Assembly: GCA_016200585.1 (NCBI GenBank)
Contig: JACQEN010000298.1
Span: 1 to 37,656 of the forward strand
Origin: Deltaproteobacteria bacterium
GTDB lineage: Bacteria; Desulfobacterota; Binatia; HRBIN30
Reading direction: 5' to 3'
Length of the DNA: 37,656 nt
Shown here: positions 32,021 to 37,656 of the stretch, piece by piece
Layout: every line of letters starts with the position of its first letter
Position numbering within the stretch: the first letter of the stretch is position 1
Made by a program: the position numbers and the translations under genes
Notes under the pieces: model-generated
The model's database searches: none
Told to the model about the DNA's origin: nothing
What the model saw: only the letters and a program-made list of their open reading frames with translations

Positions 32021-33556
32021 CTAGGTCATCGTGACTCCACGTCGGTGTGCTTCTCGCGCGACGCCGTTCCCGGATGCGTTGCGCTTCTTCGCCCCTGGGC
32101 GTTTGGCGGGGGCCGGTTTCACCGGCTTAGCGGGACCAACCGGTTTGATCACGGCGGCAGCGTTCTGCAGCTCCTTGAAGGACGATTCAATGTCGAGGAC
32201 GAAGTCGTGTAAGTCGGGCAGCAGATCCCAGTCGCAAGTAAATCCCCAGCACAGCTTGCCGGCGTAGCTGAAGAGCACGATGCCGAGGCATAAGCCGTCG
32301 GTGAGCGGAATGAAGCCGTAGTTGTCGTGCATGCGTGCGCCGAGCATGTACAGCGGCACCTGCGGTCCCGGTACGTTGGTAACCACGAGGTTGAACGGCA
32401 GAGCTCGCGTCGCCATCCCTGCCGCCAGCGACAAGATCGTCGACGGCGTCCACTCACCGACGGCGGCGAGTGCCTCGGCACCCAGCGCCTGCTTGCTTTC
32501 CTTCAGCTGCTCTGTGGTAGCGCGGATGCGCTCGAGGCGGCGCTGCGGATCGCGCTCGTCCAGGGGCATCGGAACGATCCACGCCGACACACGGTTGCCG
32601 AGTGTGCCCCGCTGATCTTCGCTGCGCATGCTCACCGGGGCCATGACACGGAAGTCGAGTTGCTCGCAGTTGACACGGCGGCGTTCGAGGAAGCGCCGCA
32701 CGGCGCCAGCAACCGTTGCGAGCACGACGTCGTTGAGCGTGCCGCCGAGTCGATTCTTGACGCTTTTGATCTCGTCGAGAGGCATAGCGAGCCAGTCGAA
32801 ACGGCGGTGCGGACCGACGGGTTTGTTGAGTGGAGTATCGGACACGCGCAAGCCGGTGCCGAGCATCGAACGCAAGGCGCGCAGACGGGCGCGTAGATCG
32901 GAACGCGGGTCGCGCGTCTGCTCGATCAGGCCGGCGACGTTGTTGCCGATTTCGAACGGCAGGCGTGCGACGTTGCCGGCCGCCTCCCACAGCAGGTCGA
33001 GGTCGCTCGGCGCCGGACGCGGAATGTAGGTCTGTCCCGGCTCGAACGACTCGACCGGAAATGGGGTGAGCAACACGTTGAGCAGATCGACGCTCGAAAC
33101 GCCGTCGACCATGCAGTGATGAATCTTGCTGATCATTGCAATGCGCTCGCCGCCGTCGAGGCCTTCGATCACCCAGATCTCCCAAAGCGGCTTGGAACGG
33201 TCGAGACGCTGCGCCATGAGGCGTGCGGCAAGGCGTTTGAGCTGCCGCGTGTCACCGGGCTTCGGCAGCGCCGTATGGCGGACGTGATAGTGGATATTGA
33301 AATGTTCGTAGTCGACCCAGATGGGTCCATTGTGGAACCAACTCCAGTGCAGTCGCTGGCGATAGCGTGGAATGAGGTGAAGACGCGACTCGACGTAAGA
33401 GCGGATGCGATCGATATCGAGGCTGCCGTCGAACTTGGTCAGCGGTCCGGCATCGAACGCTGCCGTGCCGGCGATGTGCATCGGCGTGTTGGACTTCTCC
33501 ATGATGAGAAACGACTCGTCGAGAAAGGTGAGACGATCGTACGCGTAGCCGGCCAT
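32021..33556 (-). CDS. Wax ester synthase/diacylglycerol acyltransferase (WS/DGAT)
   Basis: 511 residues, ATG 33556 with AGGGAG eight bases upstream. The condensation-type acyltransferase motif HHxxxDG is intact as H146-H-C-M-V-D151-G. The N-terminus MAGYAYDRLTFLDESFLIME and the later PLWEIWVIEGL, GTLNDVVLA and VVTNVPGPQVPLYMLGARM segments are standard for the bacterial family. A Lys/Pro/Ala-rich tail of about 45 residues follows the conserved end (FKELQNAAA) and is probably disordered. The enzyme esterifies acyl-CoA with fatty alcohols or diacylglycerol, giving storage lipids. The gene is alone on its strand; the porin-cytochrome gene begins 77 bases further on. Confidence 0.93.
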   Translation of the reverse strand: MAGYAYDRLTFLDESFLIMEKSNTPMHIAGTAAFDAGPLTKFDGSLDIDRIRSYVESRLHLIPRYRQRLHWSWFHNGPIWVDYEHFNIHYHVRHTALPKPGDTRQLKRLAARLMAQRLDRSKPLWEIWVIEGLDGGERIAMISKIHHCMVDGVSSVDLLNVLLTPFPVESFEPGQTYIPRPAPSDLDLLWEAAGNVARLPFEIGNNVAGLIEQTRDPRSDLRARLRALRSMLGTGLRVSDTPLNKPVGPHRRFDWLAMPLDEIKSVKNRLGGTLNDVVLATVAGAVRRFLERRRVNCEQLDFRVMAPVSMRSEDQRGTLGNRVSAWIVPMPLDERDPQRRLERIRATTEQLKESKQALGAEALAAVGEWTPSTILSLAAGMATRALPFNLVVTNVPGPQVPLYMLGARMHDNYGFIPLTDGLCLGIVLFSYAGKLCWGFTCDWDLLPDLHDFVLDIESSFKELQNAAAVIKPVGPAKPVKPAPAKRPGAKKRNASGNGVAREAHRRGVTMT

Positions 33557-33873
33557 GGTTGAATCTCCCTGGGGACCGATCGTTGCTGGAGGCTCCCTTC
33601 TACTCCCGATCGAGGAACGACGTAAAGCCGACACCTGAACTTCCACAGCCGACCCAAGTCGGGCCGCGGCGGGATCTCCCGCACCGTTTGGCGCATTCCA
33701 AGGAGATCGTTGCACGAGCGCAACATGCGTAGCGGCTCAGCAACCAAGCATATGCGCTACGCTGCCATGCATGTCGGACCGACACCCGGCGCGAGCTCGG
33801 CACGGCGATTGAAGTACGCCGTTGGCAATTCCAAACGGCGCCGGAACACCGGCCACAACCAAAGGAGTCCCTG
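33557..33873. promoter_or_regulatory. Divergent intergenic region with an inverted repeat (33727-33762)
   Basis: No gene is supported in this 317-base gap between the divergent WS/DGAT and membrane-protein genes. GCGTAGCG (33727-33734) is the exact reverse complement of CGCTACGC (33755-33762), separated by 20 bases. Two half-sites about 28 bases apart centre to centre could be an operator for a dimeric regulator. No consensus promoter was identified. Confidence 0.4.
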
Positions 33874-34254
33874 ATGAACTGGAAACGGCTTGGCCTGATC
33901 CTCATCCTGGCGGATTTTGTCGCACTCACTGCGTACGCGGTGTACTACCATGGGTACCTCGCATTCTTTGAGCTGCAGGCGATGAACTCGATTCAGATAC
34001 AGATCTTCACCGATCTCATCATCGCGCTCAGTGTGTTCTTGGCTTGGATGGTCCCCGACGCGAGATCTCGCCGCATCTCGCCTCTGCCGTATGTGTTGCT
34101 GACTCTGACCCTCGGCAGCATCGGGGCGCTCGCCTACTTGATTCGTCGCACCGGCAGCCAATCGGTCGAGGTGGGCGGCATCGCGCGCCGCGGTTCTGAA
34201 GCGGATAGATTGCCGCCGAATCACCTGCCGTTGCAGACCTTCACGGATAGGTGA
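33874..34254 (+). CDS. Small integral membrane protein (DUF2834-like)
   Basis: 126 residues, ATG 33874 with AAAGGAG seven bases upstream. Three membrane segments are predicted by eye: LGLILILADFVALTAYAVYY, IFTDLIIALSVFLAWM and YVLLTLTLGSIGALAYLI. The pattern of a second-helix D-L-I-I-A-L, then a PDAR loop, then LTLGSIGAL-Y-L-IRR agrees with DUF2834-type small membrane proteins, whose role is unknown. The hydrophilic C-terminal 30 residues are not conserved-looking and overlap the convergent phosphoesterase gene by 14 bases. It is not linked to an obvious operon partner. Confidence 0.75.
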   Translation: MNWKRLGLILILADFVALTAYAVYYHGYLAFFELQAMNSIQIQIFTDLIIALSVFLAWMVPDARSRRISPLPYVLLTLTLGSIGALAYLIRRTGSQSVEVGGIARRGSEADRLPPNHLPLQTFTDR

Positions 34255-35635
34255 GGAAGAGATCGCTCAGGTCGGTGGCGTTGACGGCGTCGCCGAGATA
34301 CGGGCTGACGCCGAGAATGTCTTGCAGACTGCGCAGCGTCGAGCTGTGCGTGTAGTGGATGCTGTTCGAATAGCCTGCCTTGGCGTGTCGCGACAGGACA
34401 ATCAGCCCGATCGGCCCGTCGCTGAAGAGGCCTTCGTCCCAGGTGATGATGAGCACGCCGCCGTGCTGATAGGCGTTCGACTGTACGATTCGCGGAATCT
34501 CCGTCGATAGCCAGTTGTCGGTTTGCAGGATGGCGTCGTTTACCGGGCCACATGTGTCATGGCCATCGTCGCACAAATTCGGCGTGATGAAGTTGTACGG
34601 CGCGACCGTGCCCGCCGCCAGATCGGTGGCGAGCTCGGTGTACGGACGCACGTGGGCGATGCAATACGGGTCGCTCAGGTTGTTGTTGCCGGTGACGTCT
34701 TGAAAGAAAACCATCGGGTTGTGCTTGGGCGCGTACAGGCCGACGTTGGTCAGCGGACAGTTGGTGCCGCCGATATCCTCTTGGTACGACTTCCAGCCTT
34801 TGCCCGCGGTATTCAGGAGCGTGACGAGATGCGCGGTCGTCCCCTGTGAGTTGGTTGCCGGCAGGCCGTCGTTGAGAACGCCGAAGTTCGTCCCCGCCTC
34901 GAGCCACAGATAGTTGGGTTCACTGGGATGTAGAGCCGGCGGATTGAAGTATTGCTCCGCATGCGCGCCGGCGGCCAGCAGCACGCCGTTCAAATACGGG
35001 GCCGATGTGCTGCCATGGATTGCAGACCAGTTTCTGTTCTCCATGACGACTACGAAGACCGTCGGTGCTGGCGGCGGTGTGCAAGAACCGTTGTCGCCGG
35101 GTGCCGCAATACGCAGGTTGCCGTCGGTGTCGCCGGCATCGATGCAATGAGTGTACGTCGGGCAGCCGGCGAACGTTGCTTTCGTCGTGCTTACGAAATG
35201 ATCGTTGGGCGTGATCCCGTCCGCTTTCGTAGTCGGACGAATGCCACAGGTCACCGCACCAGTTTTGACGCTCTTCCGTATGCAAGGCTGCACATGCAGC
35301 GCCGGATTCACTCCGCAGATGGAGCGCGCGTAGAAGCTCTTCACGGTGCGGACACACTGCGGGCGAAGATTGGCAGGTGCTTGTGCCGCGATGATCGACC
35401 CAGCACACATGGTGTAGTTGCGATGCGTCTTTCCCACGGTGCCATCGAAGGCGGAGCACGGGCAGCCGAGCTCCACCAGGCCGCGTACGGCGGTGATCTG
35501 CGCAGCGTCAACAGCCACCGAAGGGTCGGTGCCGGTGAGACAGGTCTTGGTCAGGGTGACTGCCGAGCTCGCAGCCGGAACGGCCGTAGTCGCGAGCACG
35601 ACACAAGCGAGAAGGGCCATCGTCTGTAGGCGCAT
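34241..35635 (-). CDS. Secreted phosphoesterase-family protein with Cys-rich N-terminal domain
   Basis: 464 residues from ATG 35635, which has AGGGG six bases upstream; the frame is open to 35698, but the signal peptide begins here (LQTMALLACVVLATTAVPAASSA). Residues about 30-165 form a Cys-rich region (GCPCSAFDG, MCAGSIIAAQ, RSICGVNP, VTCGI) that I know only from related uncultured bacteria. The C-terminal 290 residues match the PF04185 phosphoesterase (acid phosphatase/phospholipase C-like) family: VFVVVMENRNWSAIHG with the first metal-site Glu-Asn, PNYLWLEAGTNFG, PYNFITPNLCDDGHD, and VLIITWDEG. It probably hydrolyses phosphate esters outside the cell. Confidence 0.88.
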   Translation of the reverse strand: MRLQTMALLACVVLATTAVPAASSAVTLTKTCLTGTDPSVAVDAAQITAVRGLVELGCPCSAFDGTVGKTHRNYTMCAGSIIAAQAPANLRPQCVRTVKSFYARSICGVNPALHVQPCIRKSVKTGAVTCGIRPTTKADGITPNDHFVSTTKATFAGCPTYTHCIDAGDTDGNLRIAAPGDNGSCTPPPAPTVFVVVMENRNWSAIHGSTSAPYLNGVLLAAGAHAEQYFNPPALHPSEPNYLWLEAGTNFGVLNDGLPATNSQGTTAHLVTLLNTAGKGWKSYQEDIGGTNCPLTNVGLYAPKHNPMVFFQDVTGNNNLSDPYCIAHVRPYTELATDLAAGTVAPYNFITPNLCDDGHDTCGPVNDAILQTDNWLSTEIPRIVQSNAYQHGGVLIITWDEGLFSDGPIGLIVLSRHAKAGYSNSIHYTHSSTLRSLQDILGVSPYLGDAVNATDLSDLFLTYP

Positions 35636-35701
35636 GACACGCCCCCTATCGCTTTCACACCGGCAAGAAAAGCGGAAGAAGGGATGAACGGCGCCCAAAC
35701 G

Positions 35702-36778
35702 TTAACCGCCTAACCCTGGGCTTGGGACGGCGAGCAGCTGCAAAACGGTCCGCGCGATCTGTGTCGGATTGGAACCGAGACGCAGAACGTAGCTGGGTGT
35801 CTGCCGTACCAGACGCGAGAGATGGGCCATCGCATCCGGTCCGGCGCCGGCGAGCTGTACGATGGTGCTTGGGGCGAGGGCGCGCAGGGCCACCATGGCT
35901 CCGACCGGTTGCACGCTGGTGTCGCCGCCCGACCCGATGACCGGTATGAGAATGGCGCGAACCGGAAAGCGCTCGATGAGCTTGTCAGGGAAAAGGTCGT
36001 GTAAGAGGAACTGCACTTTGCCCCTGCCGATGTCGCGTCCCCACTCCGCGTCCAGCATCGGAAAGGAATCGAGCGTATGGCGACACAGCCGCCCGGCGGA
36101 GTAGACGCTGCATACGTGTGGCTGCGGTTCGAGACCGAGCAGACAGTAGTCGTCGCTCAGGTAGTCGAGCCCCGATACCAGGCAACGGAAGGCAGTCGTC
36201 GATTTTCCCACTCCGCTTTTTCCCGTGAACAATACGCCCCCGCCGCGTTTTCCGACCGCCGCGGCGTGAATCAGTTGATAGCCGTGCTTCCGCATCCAGG
36301 CGTGCAGCACGAACATCAAAGGAGACGCCGTCGCAAATGGTGGAAAGTCGCCGGCATCATGCCGCCATACGACGGCGAGGTTGCGCGACAAATCCACTAC
36401 GCTGAGCGTTGCCGAGTCGGGGACGAATACGGCGACCATCGAGCCGTCGTCACCGGCCGGCTCTTGGTGATGAAGGTTCTGGTCCAGCGGCCAGGGTGCG
36501 TGTGGCAGCGGCGTTGACGTGGAGACGCTGTCGAAGAGGCAAATGGTGAGCTCCGAATTGGCCGTACAGGGAGCTTCGAGATGGGCGAAGGTGGGAGCGA
36601 CGTGCGCCGCCAGTGCAGGTCCGGCGAAGCGGAGGTGGACGCGGTGGCCGGCGATCACATAACACCGTCGGTTCTCTCCGCTTCTTTGCTCTGCAGCGCG
36701 ATGCGCCGCCAGCAGGGCTCCGAAGTACGAGTGCAGGGTGCTGGCACTTTCAGGTACCTGGTCTCGCGTCGTTGTCAT
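35702..36778 (-). CDS. HprK-like kinase, module 3
   Basis: 358 residues, ATG 36778 overlapping the peptidase stop by four bases. The C-terminal half is the best HprK match of the three: LIHAAAVGKRGGGVLFTGKSGVGKSTTAF (P-loop 186-194), then LDYLSDDYCLLGL with the Walker-B-like Asp pair. The N-terminal 150 residues have the HprK-rel pattern (VHLRFAG, LTICLFD) with no HPr-binding domain. It is the third member of a PqqD-S26-HprK trio, all overlapping, so the genes are clearly co-translated. A peptide presented by the PqqD-like protein is the probable phosphate acceptor; the phosphorylated residue is unknown. Confidence 0.85.
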   Translation of the reverse strand: MTTTRDQVPESASTLHSYFGALLAAHRAAEQRSGENRRCYVIAGHRVHLRFAGPALAAHVAPTFAHLEAPCTANSELTICLFDSVSTSTPLPHAPWPLDQNLHHQEPAGDDGSMVAVFVPDSATLSVVDLSRNLAVVWRHDAGDFPPFATASPLMFVLHAWMRKHGYQLIHAAAVGKRGGGVLFTGKSGVGKSTTAFRCLVSGLDYLSDDYCLLGLEPQPHVCSVYSAGRLCRHTLDSFPMLDAEWGRDIGRGKVQFLLHDLFPDKLIERFPVRAILIPVIGSGGDTSVQPVGAMVALRALAPSTIVQLAGAGPDAMAHLSRLVRQTPSYVLRLGSNPTQIARTVLQLLAVPSPGLGG

Positions 36779-37353
36779 CGTCCCGCCAGCCCGAGGAACA
36801 GATGCAGCAGCATGCCGCGTAGGCGACTCCGCCAGGTGCGTACGCGATGTCGAGCGCGTGTTTCGGCGTGTTCTTTACCCGACCTTCTCTTCTGCACCGT
36901 GCGCAGAATCGCGGTTGCAGTGTGTTCCGTCAGCGACAACGCGACAATAGCAAGCGCGCCGGCGCGCCAGCGGCGGCCGCTCAGCGTGATCTCCTTGCTG
37001 CCACGCACGACGCACGACACTCGGCCGAACAGGGCTGCAGGTTCGACAGGTGGGTCGCATGCAGTCGCGTTGTCGCCTTTGGTCCGCAAGTACGGGGCGG
37101 TGCTGCCGGCGCGGCTGACGTACAGCAAACGATGGACGACGGTATGAGCATCAGCGGTGAAGACGACGACGTCTCCGGGGACGAGATCACCCACCGACAC
37201 GTGTCGAACGCGCAGCTGATCATCGTTGCGTAGGGTCGGCGCCATGCTGTGTCCGCGAAACGAGATCACCGTCTCGCCGTGGGTTGCGACGTGACGATCT
37301 TGCAGCTCGAGGGCGCGGCGGCGTCGCGCGGTGGACAGATCGGTGTCCGTCAC
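36775..37353 (-). CDS. S26-family (signal peptidase-like) peptidase
   Basis: 192 residues from GTG 37353, overlapping the PqqD-like stop as GTGA. The catalytic serine lies in FRGHSMAPTL (S36, G-x-S-M-x-P). DLVPGDVVVF follows, then VVHRLL with H74 in place of the lysine of bacterial signal peptidase I, and TKGDN-x4-D (92-100). A Ser-His pair with KGDN is the ER/archaeal-type (SipW-like) signature. The C-terminal part has one hydrophobic stretch (GALAIVALSL) followed by a very basic tail. A signal peptidase between a peptide chaperone and a kinase suggests that a modified peptide is cleaved, possibly during export. A LexA/S24 repressor is unlikely because there is no DNA-binding domain. Confidence 0.82.
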   Translation of the reverse strand: MTDTDLSTARRRRALELQDRHVATHGETVISFRGHSMAPTLRNDDQLRVRHVSVGDLVPGDVVVFTADAHTVVHRLLYVSRAGSTAPYLRTKGDNATACDPPVEPAALFGRVSCVVRGSKEITLSGRRWRAGALAIVALSLTEHTATAILRTVQKRRSGKEHAETRARHRVRTWRSRLRGMLLHLFLGLAGR

Positions 37354-37656
37354 GTTTGCAGCAGCAGCTCTTGACGCACGAGATCGCGCAGGAGGTCGTC
37401 GACGTCGGCGTAAAGCTGTTCCGGTTCGGCATCGTAAACTTCCGCCAGCGCCGCGACGATGTCGTCTCGACTGCAGCGTTGCAGCAGGTTGTCCCAGATA
37501 TGAGCCGAGGTGCCAGCGAGTCGGAAACGGGTCTTGCTGCGCAGGTCGAGGATGCGGATCCCGTCGTGGGAGCGCCACCACAGAACGTGATTGGGTTTGA
37601 TCAACCGATGCGCGTCAACCTCCGCCGCCAACGAGTATTTGCAGGAGCGGGCTTTG
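37350..37656 (-). CDS. PqqD-like RRE protein, module 3 (5' end beyond window)
   Basis: The frame is open to the right-hand window edge, so the start cannot be fixed; TTG 37631 is a candidate within the window (93 residues). The sequence HRLIKPNHVLWWRSHDGIRILDLRSKTRFRLAGTSAHIWDNLL followed by IVAALAEVYD and VDDLLRDLVRQELL is the PqqD/RRE fold. Unlike the two other copies there is no C-terminal tail; it ends directly after the last helix. It shares GTGA with the peptidase gene. The missing tail suggests that the peptide substrate is encoded elsewhere, perhaps just upstream, outside this window. Confidence 0.8.
   Translation of the reverse strand, partial: KARSCKYSLAAEVDAHRLIKPNHVLWWRSHDGIRILDLRSKTRFRLAGTSAHIWDNLLQRCSRDDIVAALAEVYDAEPEQLYADVDDLLRDLVRQELLLQT

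Overview
The window is GC-rich, densely packed bacterial DNA, almost certainly from an uncultured Gram-negative lineage. Secreted Cys-rich repeat proteins, a choice-of-anchor Q beta-helix protein with a dockerin-like tail, a cytochrome-porin fusion, a wax ester synthase/diacylglycerol acyltransferase and B12-dependent acyl-CoA mutase genes together remind me of Candidatus Binatota (Desulfobacterota_B) and related former 'deltaproteobacterial' genomes. That placement is inference from protein flavour, not from a marker gene. I see no tRNA, rRNA, CRISPR array or replication origin.

Layout. 1-3816: two large secreted surface proteins. 3857-5422: a scar region with 22-bp direct repeats, a chimeric kelch fragment, a frameshifted REP-associated (RAYT-type) transposase and a GTAG-containing palindrome. 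5858-10750 (+): an overlapping operon of GT4 glycosyltransferase, PqqD-like RRE protein, HprK-like kinase, GT2 and an alkaline-phosphatase-fold protein. 10782-14615: an acyl-CoA metabolism block of split B12 mutase and SDR on the minus strand, with a crotonase divergent. 14720-16049: a 57-residue protein with a sorting-signal-like tail, an antitoxin remnant and a glutathione S-transferase. 16192-18215 (+): a radical SAM protein whose second cluster cysteine is encoded by TGA, followed by a NodB-like deacetylase. 18239-24950 (minus): an eight-gene, nearly gapless operon of PqqD-like protein, HprK-like kinase, four GT2 genes (one internally deleted), a lasso-B2-type transglutaminase-fold protease and a GT4, with a methyltransferase divergent. 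26317-30006 (+): a secreted metalloprotease-like protein, CspA with a strong terminator, and several small conserved-looking proteins. 30041-35635: BamE-like protein, porin-cytochrome, wax ester synthase, small membrane protein and phosphoesterase. 35702-37656 (minus): a third module of PqqD-like protein, S26 peptidase and HprK-like kinase, running off the right edge.

The most interesting theme is the repeated pairing of a PqqD-type RRE (peptide-binding) protein with an HprK-like kinase, three times in about 31 kb. Each pair has different partners: glycosyltransferases, a lasso-B2-type protease, or an S26 signal peptidase. These are parts of lasso-peptide tailoring (B1, B2, HprK-type kinase) without the asparagine-synthetase-like cyclase or a free precursor gene in view. 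Two of the RRE proteins carry C-terminal tails with a shared [YW]-V-x-P-x-[LI] ... D-P-x-[VL]-P pattern, the first of which resembles a RiPP leader. I infer a peptide- or glycan-modifying system rather than a classical lasso cluster.
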